Shown: positions 1 through 7,813 of the stretch, in pieces
How the letters are laid out: every line of letters begins with the position of its first letter
How positions within the stretch are numbered: position 1 is the stretch's first letter
Assembly: GCA_036939755.1 (NCBI GenBank)
Contig: JALLAZ010000439.1
Coordinates: forward strand, 1-15,438
DNA: 15,438 nucleotides
Source of the DNA: Stephanodiscus triporus
Lineage: Eukaryota; Bacillariophyta; Thalassiosirophyceae; Thalassiosirales; Thalassiosiraceae
Reading direction: 5' to 3'
Translations under genes and position numbers: made by a program
The notes under the pieces: generated by a model
Database searches by the model: none
Told to the model about the DNA's origin: nothing
Seen by the model: only the letters and a program-made list of their open reading frames with translations

Positions 1-59
1 CAGGAAGAACTTAGACGTAAGAATTCCTACGTGAAATGTTGATCTACATAACCGCCCCC

Positions 60-330
60 CCCTCCACCCAGCAAAAATCACCCCCCAGTGTCACGTCTTC
101 ACCTCTTGCCGTGTCGTTGCCTCACATCGCACCCGCTTTGTTTGTTCGTTCATCCGCTCCTTTGTTCATCTGGTTGGTTGTTGCGTTGTCTCTCTGCCCC
201 TTGTTGTTGTATCCCGTCACGTCGCGTCGCCACGCCACATCGTTCGCTGCATCTCCTCTCACGTCGTCCCTCTAGTCTCGTTGTCATTGCTTCTCATCTC
301 GCCTTGTCATTATTATCGCCCCCCCTGATG
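60..330. repeat. Pyrimidine-rich low-complexity tract
   Basis: The plus strand is dominated by C and T, with scattered short words such as TTGTT, CGTCG and CTCATC recurring without a fixed period. Two overlapping frames stay open through it, but their translations are low-complexity Ser/Leu/Pro/Cys strings, as expected from base composition. I read it as degenerate low-complexity DNA, not a coding region. Confidence 0.5.
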
Positions 331-623
331 CATTAGTCATGCCCACTGTGTTTGATTGTTGAGTCGTTGCATTGCATCTCATTGTCATGGTGTCATAAGT
401 TACTTGTCGTTGACCTCACCTCTTGATGCACGACGTTGACGTCGATGCCCTCCTCGTCGCTCATCTTCCGCCGTGGCCCAGCGCCGCCACTATCTACCTT
501 CAATGGCCACCCAACATGCCTCCCCAAATGCCATCACGCTGCCGCCATCTCCCAAAGCCACCACTGCGTCGCCATGATTATTTGATTGTTGCATAATATC
601 ATAGTACCATTAGTAGTTTTTTG

Positions 624-755
624 CCGACATGTGCAAACATGTCGGGTGACGGCCGACACGACGTACGACATCGACACGGCATCTGAGGAGCCAACACGGC
701 TCGATGTTGCTGACATGGTCTGTGTCGGCTCCGACATGTCAGCGTGACATGTCGG
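624..755. repeat. 132-bp imperfect palindrome with nested hairpins
   Basis: The two ends are the same composite word in opposite orientation. A left hairpin has 9-bp arms (624-632 with 637-645) around a GCAA loop. A right hairpin has perfect 11-bp arms (731-741 with 745-755) around GCG. Further in, GCCGACAC (652-659) pairs with GTGTCGGC (722-729) and ACATCGA (668-674) with TCGATGT (701-707). The arms therefore match from the ends to near the centre with small gaps. Possible identities are a foldback or MITE-like transposon, or a transcribed long hairpin. No clear target-site duplication is visible; the flanks share only a T-run preceded by G (around 616-622 and 765-770). Confidence 0.75.
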
Positions 756-1554
756 CGTGTGTGTTGTTTTTGGGCGGAAAATCCCCAACACGACACCGAC
801 ATTACCAGCCAAGGTAACATCATGCCGGGCACTGATTCACACCTTCCTATGTCATCTATGGTAGCCCCATGAGTTCAAACCAGGTGACCAAAGTTGGGTT
901 TTACAGTGCCATGGTTTGTTCCCTTGTTTGGGTTGGCAAACCAAGCCCTTTCATCTGAGACTGATACAGTCATCGATTGACAAATATGATGAAACAGCAA
1001 TTTCAATCTCTTTATCAGCCCAGACCTTGGACGATAGATATCTTGTCCATGTATTGGAGATTTGAATTCATATGACATTAATACCAGAGTCTATCCAAAG
1101 CTTCTGGCTTCTGCAGCATGAAGATAAATCAGGGTATATAATTGAGAAACAAATTTTGCCCCAAATTGATTTTCAGCTGCTGCGTATCCATGGGATGCAG
1201 CATTTTATTCCCATATTAACATAGTGATGTAAGAACTCACTTTTCTAATGTTTTTATACATGGCCCATGGTAATTTTCACCCTCAGTTTTCACTTACATG
1301 GGTTGTGTCAAGAAACAGTTGCCCCTATTTGATTACCACCACTGCCCAGCACATACTCAGCAACAAGAGGCAGGTGGGCTCACCACCCACATCACTCTGG
1401 TTTCATTTGTTAATGGTCTATCATCAAGCACACATGTGTCATTTCTCCAGGGGGAACAAATGCAAATACTTTGAGAAAAAAATAGAAAGTTTACTGTTCT
1501 TTGTGCATTGAACAGCTCCCTCACCACCTAGGTAAGAAAATGACTACATCAAAT

Positions 1555-1574
1555 AATCTTAAATGTTTAAGATT
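1555..1574. repeat. Perfect short inverted repeat past the gene A stop
   Basis: Nine-base arms AATCTTAAA and TTTAAGATT are separated only by TG. The repeat lies about 29 bases beyond the stop codon of the minus-strand gene ending at 1603, so it probably falls in that gene's 3' untranslated region. It could be a weak RNA hairpin; chance in AT-rich DNA is also possible. Confidence 0.45.
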
Positions 1575-1602
1575 GGCAGTTTTTAGGGCTCTGTCTCTAG
1601 TA

Positions 1603-3300
1603 TCAAAACAAACCAGGTGGTGGTGGCGGCTGCTGTTGAATAGGTTGTGAGGTTGCGGTTGAGGTTACCGTTCCTGCATCCCCACTTAGCAAAGCAAGTG
1701 CATCGTTATGGATTTGGAAGGGGAAACCCAACTCCAGTGCCTCCAGTAGTGCTGGATAAATGTTGTTCCCTTTTCTGCTTTCCTCTCCGTGTATTTCTCT
1801 CCATAGCACATCATCAACTGGGACTAGAGATATTGAATGTGCAAAATTTGCCACCACACCTCCCGGTGATCCATATAAACTTGTCCTCGCAGTTCCTGTC
1901 ACTAAAATATGAACTCCCTTGCCGTCCGCAGTATCCTGGGCAACCACTCCTCGCACCACGAATGCCGTCCCAGCCAAACTGCAAATCTGAGCTGCAATAT
2001 CTACCCTTCCAGTTACGACCGAGTGTGCTCCGCCGATGCTCACTGACTTCTGGGCTTTCAAAGTGTAGTATCGAATGAGGTCGCCAAGTGGCGCGTCGGG
2101 TGATGTGCCATCAAAATGTGAATAATACTTGGTAATAAAATGTCGCGCGGCAGGTACTGCAAGTGATGACTTTGGCTGACCGCTGATACATTCTGGCCGT
2201 TCATAACGTGGGACTGTTATGAAGAGTGAATCGGATTGCGGCAGTTGAATCTGTGAGATTTTGGAAGGCAGTGAAGGCCTATCATGAACTAAATGTGATT
2301 GAGAAGGCGGCAATATCTCTGGCGAATCATCAAGGTTCATGTGCGAAGGATCAGGGGCGCTTGGTACTGAATGATATTGGCTCTGGTGCTGACCTATTCC
2401 TTGGAACGGTTGTCTAGGTGGCGCACCAAGCCCAGGTGGTGGCAGGGATGATGGCAAGGGATGATAAGTGTGTTGGGGCTCTTTAGAAGAGTCTCTGATG
2501 GCTCTCCTCCCACAATCTGCTAGATCATTGTTATCATTGTGTTGCTGTCCCTTGCCATTTCCATAGAAGTCACGACCACCACATTCCTCAGACAAATTAC
2601 CAGTAGATTCGCCATTCTCTTTCCCGTCACCTCTTCCGCAATTGCCTCCTTTTTCGTCAAGAGACCCGCTGCTACTATCAATGCACTCAGATTCCCCATT
2701 TTCTGGATTTTCATCTAGACTCGATGAATAGTTTAGCTTCTTTTTCTCCTGTTTACGTTTCTTCTTCCGTTCCCTGAAAATATCTAAGATACGCCGACGA
2801 TCTTCAGATCCAAACGACGGCTGCCAGGGATAACGCATCGACGTTAATCGAAAGATATGTGTTGGTACGAACATTTCGTTGCTTGCTGCACATTTAATAC
2901 GGCATATGAGTCTCACCAGTTTGTCTCCCGTGTCAGGTAGTTTCCAAAGTAATTTGCCCTTCTTGTTGATGCGGGGAGGGAGCACACCGCTGTTCAACAA
3001 AAATGTATCCACGATCACAGTATCGTCGCGAAGGATATCCACCTCCCAGGAAGGACCATCTTTAGCATTCTTTTCGACGGGTCGGGGCTCGGAAACAGTG
3101 TGGCGACCTTCCATTATTGCTTTTTTGCGGCGAGAGAAGGAGGCGGCAGGGTGAGTTGTGGTGTGGAGTTGGAAGACATGTGCAAGATGTCCTGTCCGCC
3201 GCCTTCTTTGTGTTCGTGTTCGTACACCCGAGGAGACTCGGCCGACGAAGTATCGTAGAGGAGAGACGGAGATAGTGAAGTCTCTTCCGCCTTCCGCCAT
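1603..3300 (-). CDS. NTF2-like-domain protein with a low-complexity centre
   Basis: A single-exon gene of 565 residues from the chosen start. An N-terminal region (about 80-170) of mixed alpha/beta character ends in a basic RERKKKRKQEKKK stretch that could be a nuclear localisation signal. Next comes a Gly/Ser/Asp/Asn-rich, then Pro/Gln-rich disordered centre (about 190-380). The C-terminal globular part (about 384-510) looks like an NTF2-like fold: a helical opening with FITKYYSHF, then strands with VVRGVVAQD and HILVTGTA, and FAHSISLVPVDDVLWRE near the end, as in G3BP-type NTF2 domains. The tail is QQQPPPPPG. No RNA-recognition motif is seen. The frame stays open to an ATG at 3378, but that lies 42 bp from the neighbouring start. 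I chose the ATG at 3300 (context AAAAACATGGCG); 3114 also has good context. The fold assignment is by eye; function unknown, possibly RNA-related. Confidence 0.6.
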   Translation of the reverse strand: MAEGGRDFTISVSPLRYFVGRVSSGVRTRTQRRRRTGHLAHVFQLHTTTHPAASFSRRKKAIMEGRHTVSEPRPVEKNAKDGPSWEVDILRDDTVIVDTFLLNSGVLPPRINKKGKLLWKLPDTGDKLVRLICRIKCAASNEMFVPTHIFRLTSMRYPWQPSFGSEDRRRILDIFRERKKKRKQEKKKLNYSSSLDENPENGESECIDSSSGSLDEKGGNCGRGDGKENGESTGNLSEECGGRDFYGNGKGQQHNDNNDLADCGRRAIRDSSKEPQHTYHPLPSSLPPPGLGAPPRQPFQGIGQHQSQYHSVPSAPDPSHMNLDDSPEILPPSQSHLVHDRPSLPSKISQIQLPQSDSLFITVPRYERPECISGQPKSSLAVPAARHFITKYYSHFDGTSPDAPLGDLIRYYTLKAQKSVSIGGAHSVVTGRVDIAAQICSLAGTAFVVRGVVAQDTADGKGVHILVTGTARTSLYGSPGGVVANFAHSISLVPVDDVLWREIHGEESRKGNNIYPALLEALELGFPFQIHNDALALLSGDAGTVTSTATSQPIQQQPPPPPGLF

Positions 3301-3420
3301 GTTTTTGTGAATCGTACCTCGCATCCTTGCCACCCCACTGTCGGCAGTGTCCAGCCACAGAACTACACATGTAAACACGAACGAATTGGGGCGGAGAAAT
3401 TTGCTCTATGAAGTGACATC
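3301..3420. promoter_or_regulatory. Divergent promoter between genes A and B
   Basis: About 120 bp separate the start codons of the minus-strand NTF2-like gene and the plus-strand DTW gene (42 bp if the longest frame of the former is used, 306 bp if the ATG at 3114 is used). Both transcripts must start in or beyond this interval, so a shared bidirectional promoter or overlapping 5' ends are likely. I recognise no TATA box or named element. Confidence 0.4.
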
Positions 3421-4524
3421 ATGATGACACTTGACGCAAAAAAAATCGTCAACGGAACAAGTCCTTTCGAAGAGGTGGAAGAAGCGGAGCGGAGTGTGCA
3501 AAATTATCTAGAAACATTCCTCACCGAAACGCCCTCCAACGCAGAAAGTGGAAAATCTTTTCAGCGCGTTGTTTGCTGCAATTCATCCAGATCATTTTAC
3601 TGCGAAGAATGTTGTCGTCTACTTGTTCCAGACGACTCGCTTCCAATTCCAATATCTCGCCGGAAGAAGGAAACTAGCGAGAAGATGTTTCAACATTCGG
3701 GGGGGGAGGGTAGACCATTAAGACTACCGTTCAACGTACATGTCATCTTAGATGATCGTAGAAAATCGGCAACCGGTCTACACGCTGTGGCCTTGTTGAA
3801 TAAAACAGGCCCCAACGAAGATCGTGATGATTCTCCAACAGATTCCCTTGCAGACCATTCTTGTTCAATACTATCTAATGATTCCTTCGATATGGGATCG
3901 GTGAAACTTTTTGATTTGGCAACAGATGATATTCCTCGTTATATAGATGATGCTTCCACATTCCTACTCTTCCCCTCGCCCGGAGAATCTGTACCACTGG
4001 AGTCAGTCGCTTCCAAAGTTCGGACATTGGTGGTACTTGATTGTAAATGGACAAGCAGTGGCAATTCTCGAAAAAATAAGGGATTGTCATCGTTGCAAAA
4101 GGTTCATCTTTCATCGCCACCCAAACAAAGCTACTATTGGCGTTGGCACAATGCTGGTCGTGGCATGCTAAGCACAATTGAAGCAATCTACTTTGCAGCA
4201 TATGAAGCATCGCAGATTAAGTACCAACTTCTACTGGATGCAGGGAGTATTACACAATCGGATTCCAATGACCATATGATTGATCAAAACAACCTGATTC
4301 ATTTGCTTTGGTTGTTTGGTCATCAGAGAGCAGCTACGATAAAATCAGCTCAGAAGAATGGTGTTCCAGCTCCATGTACTGGTGAAGGAAAAGAATTGCA
4401 AAGAGCTTTGAGAAAGCAGAAAGGAACATGGCGCCAATTACGACACAAAGAGGATGAAAGGCGATTGAAGGAGAAAATTAATGTTAAGGAGGCAAAAAAA
4501 CAGCCTTTCAATGCAATTATGTAA
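3421..4524 (+). CDS. DTWD1: DTW-domain tRNA-uridine aminocarboxypropyltransferase, DTWD1-like
   Basis: A 367-residue single-exon protein. DTW enzymes move the 3-amino-3-carboxypropyl group of S-adenosylmethionine onto uridine to make acp3U in tRNA; eukaryotic DTWD1 acts on U20 of the D-loop. Visible parts are a cysteine cluster (Cys52, 53, 61, 64, 65) like the family's N-terminal metal site; FNVHVILDDRRK then His121 (104-121); LLFPSPGES (182-190) at the place of the family's YPSE-type motif; LVVLDCKW (203-210), the signature motif; and SYYWRWHNAGRGMLSTIEAI (237-256), the most conserved block. A charged tail follows. The threonine of the usual D-x-T-W signature is Lys209. The start is a tandem ATG with A at -3. 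The gene converges with gene C, 244 bp away. The family is confident; activity depends on whether DxKW is tolerated. Confidence 0.88.
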   Translation: MMTLDAKKIVNGTSPFEEVEEAERSVQNYLETFLTETPSNAESGKSFQRVVCCNSSRSFYCEECCRLLVPDDSLPIPISRRKKETSEKMFQHSGGEGRPLRLPFNVHVILDDRRKSATGLHAVALLNKTGPNEDRDDSPTDSLADHSCSILSNDSFDMGSVKLFDLATDDIPRYIDDASTFLLFPSPGESVPLESVASKVRTLVVLDCKWTSSGNSRKNKGLSSLQKVHLSSPPKQSYYWRWHNAGRGMLSTIEAIYFAAYEASQIKYQLLLDAGSITQSDSNDHMIDQNNLIHLLWLFGHQRAATIKSAQKNGVPAPCTGEGKELQRALRKQKGTWRQLRHKEDERRLKEKINVKEAKKQPFNAIM

Positions 4525-4768
4525 TAAGTCAAAGCTACTCTAAGTATGGCTTTCTTCTTGCAGCCGCCATTTTAAGTAATGATTGGAATAGAACCACTCC
4601 TTGTTTATCATACCTTGCGACATGATACTCTCCCCCCTCTCCCTAGCTGTGCATTGTGTCTGTGGTGTCGCATCTTAAATTACTGCAAAGACCTTATGCA
4701 GATAGGTCTAAAAATGGCGACAACGCAATCTTCCACTGGAAAGTTATGCATCTTTTCTCTAGCGCTTC

Positions 4769-6469
4769 TCATTCTTCCAGCGGAATTCGAGATCTCTGTA
4801 ACCGGCCGATATCATCCGGAAAGGGAACTTTTCTCACAACTTTAGATACGTACGCCACGATTGACTTGCCAACAGATGCCCCGTCATCCCCGACCATCCA
4901 ATCTAACAATGAATCTATGTTGTCTGAAAAAAAATCGTCAGGGGTAAGGTATCGAATGTTTGACACGGTGATAATGACCACATTTGCAACACCAACAAAA
5001 ATCTCACCATTATATCCAGATATGGCATCGACGAAAAAGTCAATCCAGCCTACAACTCCACGATGGAGCATTGGGACATCAACTGACTTTTTTCCCACCT
5101 TCCACGAAGAATAGCTGGAGGGTGCTGACGTAGACAGCCTATAGTTAATTTCTGGCACATGCACCGTTTCCATTTTTGCCCTGAGTGTCGATATCTTTTC
5201 GTCGCTCTCGCCCACCACCGCCGCTAACGCAGCAACCTCCAATGCGGAGCGCAGATCATCCCTTCTGCGTAAAGCCTCCAAGCCCCCCGTTACCATCCCT
5301 GTGATCACGTCGGTAGATGCGCATAGCTCTCTGCCCCCTTCGCCATCATCACCGGGCTTCAAGCTAGCCTGCAACGCCTCCATTCTACGCACCCAATTTT
5401 CCCGCATTAGTCTTTCCTCGTCGAGCGCTGCCTGTCGATTTTCCTCGATTGAAGTAACCATCAGCGCGATCGTCGAGCGCATCTCTTCCAATAACTCCTC
5501 GTTGTTAACAGGTGGATCAGGTTTCTCCTGCTGTGATAAAGTTTGCTTGATGCTCTCCACGAGTCCGTAGAGATCGGATTCACGTGCTGTGAATGGGGGA
5601 ACATCTAGACTTTTCTCAGCATTCTTTGATGGCGGTATTAATTCATTTGATATTGTGCCCTCATCAAGCTTGAGATAAGATAACTGACATGTATGGTTAC
5701 CTTCGGTCCCTGTTGTCTTTATTCCGTTAACCAATGTCTCCAACAATTTATTGTTCGCGTTGAGAAAAAGGGCAGCTTTCTGTGCATCTCCCGACGGTTC
5801 CTCTTCGCTCAACAACCAACGAAGTTCTTCCATAGCCAGCGAGAACAAAGTCGTCACATCGCGCATATTCATATCCTTGAAGTATTTTCGACCTCCCAGG
5901 ATAGCCCTGAGTGATGTCAATCGAGCCTGCAGGTTCAACTCATCAATGGGTGTGGCGATTCTCGAGGTGTCGCGCTCCAACCTTAAGACAAACGAGCTGA
6001 ATACCACAGACAATTCGTCTATTTCCTTCTTTGTCTTGTCCAATTCGATCTCGCGTTGTTCTAGTAGCGATTGGACAAGTGCCACGGACCGTAGCTCGTC
6101 ATCGTCGGTCGCGACGGGCGGCATTTGATCGGATGCTTCCAATTCTTGTCGAATGCGATCCAAGTCCTCTTGAGTAGGCGGGACGTAGATCGTATGTCTT
6201 TCGACTTTGGGAGGGGGTGGGATCTTATTTTTCTTCGTATCGTTCGGTTTGTGCGACGGAATACTGACAGATTGCATGGCCGGGGTTGGAGGTCGAAACA
6301 AAACCGCGGAGGCAACGAACAAATGCGCAAGAATGACGGTGGCTATGGACATAAGAGCGACGGCGAGGATGAAGGATACAATCAGAATGAATGCTGTCTT
6401 GATTGGCGTTGCTCTGAATTCTCTCGGAAGCACCTCATTGCGACCGTTGTTGTTCGTGGAAGACGCCAT
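4769..6469 (-). CDS. Membrane-anchored coiled-coil protein of unknown function
   Basis: I do not recognise this 566-residue protein. A short polar N-terminus is followed by one long hydrophobic segment (about 25-58), suitable as a signal anchor. Next is a Pro/Lys linker (about 60-98). Charged helical stretches with coiled-coil character run through about 100-170 and 325-370, and the centre is Leu- and Glu-rich. A conserved-looking C-terminal part (about 455-560) contains the hydrophobic run FVGVANVVIITVSNI (491-505), which may be a buried strand or a weak second membrane segment. The architecture fits an organelle- or envelope-anchored tether, but no domain supports a role. The start has near-ideal context (AAACCATGGCG). 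The gene diverges from the proteasome gene (194 bp between start codons) and may share its promoter. Confidence 0.75.
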   Translation of the reverse strand: MASSTNNNGRNEVLPREFRATPIKTAFILIVSFILAVALMSIATVILAHLFVASAVLFRPPTPAMQSVSIPSHKPNDTKKNKIPPPPKVERHTIYVPPTQEDLDRIRQELEASDQMPPVATDDDELRSVALVQSLLEQREIELDKTKKEIDELSVVFSSFVLRLERDTSRIATPIDELNLQARLTSLRAILGGRKYFKDMNMRDVTTLFSLAMEELRWLLSEEEPSGDAQKAALFLNANNKLLETLVNGIKTTGTEGNHTCQLSYLKLDEGTISNELIPPSKNAEKSLDVPPFTARESDLYGLVESIKQTLSQQEKPDPPVNNEELLEEMRSTIALMVTSIEENRQAALDEERLMRENWVRRMEALQASLKPGDDGEGGRELCASTDVITGMVTGGLEALRRRDDLRSALEVAALAAVVGESDEKISTLRAKMETVHVPEINYRLSTSAPSSYSSWKVGKKSVDVPMLHRGVVGWIDFFVDAISGYNGEIFVGVANVVIITVSNIRYLTPDDFFSDNIDSLLDWMVGDDGASVGKSIVAYVSKVVRKVPFPDDIGRLQRSRIPLEE

Positions 6470-6663
6470 GGTTTAAAGAGTGCCGTAGATTGAGATGACG
6501 TAAAAAGTGTTAGTCTGGGTTGGTGGGCAAAAGGGGGGGAATTTGAGGGCGCGCCAACCTTTTTTTTGCGCATCCCCAGCATTCTTCACCAATCCATTGC
6601 CTTCCTGTTGCCTTCCAAGAGAGAGGACTCCATCCCCCAGACGAACGTTAAACCAACAAGACA
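6470..6663. promoter_or_regulatory. Divergent promoter between gene C and PSMA4
   Basis: The 194-bp interval must serve both the minus-strand membrane protein and the plus-strand proteasome gene. It contains a G-run followed by GGCGCGCC, a T-run, a CCAAT word near 6591 and one TGACGT word at 6496-6501. TGACGT is the core of CO2/cAMP-responsive elements described in diatoms, but a single hexamer is weak evidence. No TATA box is seen. Confidence 0.35.
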
Positions 6664-7625
6664 ATGGCACGCCGTTACGATTCCTCCACGACCACATTCT
6701 CCCCCGAGGGCCGTCTCCATCAGGTGGAGTACGCCATCGAGGCCATAAATAACGCCGGCACGAGCGTGGGGATATTGGCAAAGAACGGCGTAGTCATGGC
6801 GTCGGAGAAGAAGATTACCAGCGGTCTATTGGCGCAGGCGCGGGTGAGTGGTCCTGCGCTTTCTTAATAATTGCTTGATATTGCACCTACAGAGTCAATC
6901 ATGAGAGACCGATCAATAATTGCTTTCGTGCTGCTCTGCGTTACGACATGTTTACCGACATTTTTGTGTCTGCCGAATACACGCAGACGTCGGAGAAGAC
7001 ATACAAACTCTGCGCCCATGCGGCCTGTTCCGTCGCCGGCCTCACCGCAGACGCGAACATCCTAATCGACCAGGCCCGCCTCCGCGCGGCGCGCTACGCC
7101 TACCAATATCAGGAACCCATACCCATCGAGAACCTCGTCGAGCACGTGTGCAACTACAAGCAGGCGTACACCCAATACGGCGGATTGCGTCCGTTCGGCG
7201 TTGCTTTCCTCTTCGCTGGATACGACGAGGCCCACGGATTCCAACTTTACCAGAGCGATCCCAGCGGGAATTACAGCGGATGGAAAGCCACGGTGATAGG
7301 CGCGAATAATCAGGCGGGGAAGAGTCTGTTAAAGACCGAGTATGGGGTTTCGAAGAAAGACGGGGATGGAGACGAGATGAAGACGGATGACGCGCCCCTT
7401 TCGGACGTGATAGAAATGCCAGACGTCGCTGAGGCCTGTCGTCTTGCCGTGAAAGTGTTGAATAAAACCATGGATGGGGCTGTGGCATCGGCGGAGAAGT
7501 TGGAGTTGTTCACAATGAGTTTGGATGAGGCTGGGAATTGCGTTCACAAGATTTTGACTGAAGCCGAGGCAAAGGCTGTTATTGCAGAGGTGGATGCTGA
7601 GGCTGCTTCGGCGGGTGATACCTAA
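6664..7625 (+). CDS. PSMA4: 20S proteasome alpha subunit type 4 (two exons)
   Basis: The coding sequence is 6664-6843 joined to 6987-7625, giving 272 residues. PSMA4 (alpha3) is a structural subunit of the outer alpha rings of the 20S proteasome in cytosol and nucleus. It opens with [20 protein letters not shown], the alpha-subunit N-terminal signature, followed by VEYAIEA. Also present are [13 protein letters not shown] (74-86), YQEPIP (101-106), [15 protein letters not shown] (118-132), [18 protein letters not shown] (145-162) and VKVLNKTMD (215-223), all typical of this paralogue. Joining Arg60 to Thr61 restores the spacing [14 protein letters not shown] expected from animal PSMA4. An acidic insertion (about 182-206) sits where human PSMA4 has only a few residues, and the Lys-rich C-terminal tail of the animal protein is missing. 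Start context is ideal (A at -3, G at +4). Confidence 0.95.
6844..6986 (+). other. PSMA4: Intron of PSMA4
   Basis: A phase-0 intron of 143 nt. The donor is GTGAGT directly after codon 60 and the acceptor is ACGCAG, with exon 2 starting ACGTCGGAG. Reading through from exon 1 hits TAA after eight codons, so retention would truncate the protein. Earlier AGs at 6891-6894 do not restore the frame of exon 2. The choice is supported by exact length agreement with PSMA4 proteins across the junction. Confidence 0.88.
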
Positions 7626-7813
7626 ATTTTTATAATGGGTGGTTTGGGCTGGCGAATGGTGAGACGCGGATGAGCCCAACGAGTTAACCTAACGGGGCGG
7701 TTCATATCTATTGTGGCAGATACACTGACGTGCAAAAGGTATAAGCTACGGTTAAGAATGATTTTCAAAGTAATTATTATTTTCTCTAGAGGAATATTGG
7801 TTTAAGTATTCAT

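Larger units (their letters stand above)
1..1602. other. Gene-free flank
   Basis: I see no convincing protein or RNA gene in these 1.6 kb. Open frames are short, overlap one another on both strands and show no recognisable domain. The left 330 bases are pyrimidine-rich on the plus strand. Positions 624-755 fold back on themselves. From about 880 to 1600 the sequence is AT-richer and unstructured apart from a small perfect inverted repeat just past the stop of the next gene. A 24-codon frame with good start context (503-577) is the only gene-like scrap; it could be the remnant of a decayed element. The contrast with the gene-dense remainder suggests an intergenic or repeat-derived block. Confidence 0.6.

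Noticed and set aside
36..336. Two overlapping Ser/Leu/Pro-rich frames at the left end
   Set aside because: Translations reflect the pyrimidine-rich composition only; both frames stay open together and no motif is present.
435..446. TGACGT-type words (also at 6496-6501 and near 7726) as CO2/cAMP-responsive elements
   Set aside because: Single hexamers occur by chance at this frequency, and the copies are not arranged as pairs near a carbon-metabolism gene.
503..577. A 24-residue frame starting in good context (CAATGGCC)
   Set aside because: Too short, Ala/Pro/Thr-rich and without a following exon that I can support. It may be a remnant, but I cannot call it a gene.
1178..1202. Imperfect palindrome around CCATGGG in the gene-free flank
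   Set aside because: Arms are short and interrupted by mismatches; nothing supports function.
6889..6986. Part of the PSMA4 intron is open in frame with exon 2 and contains an ATG at 6948
   Set aside because: The translation does not match PSMA4, and the ACGCAG acceptor restores exact family spacing. The nearer AGs put exon 2 out of frame.
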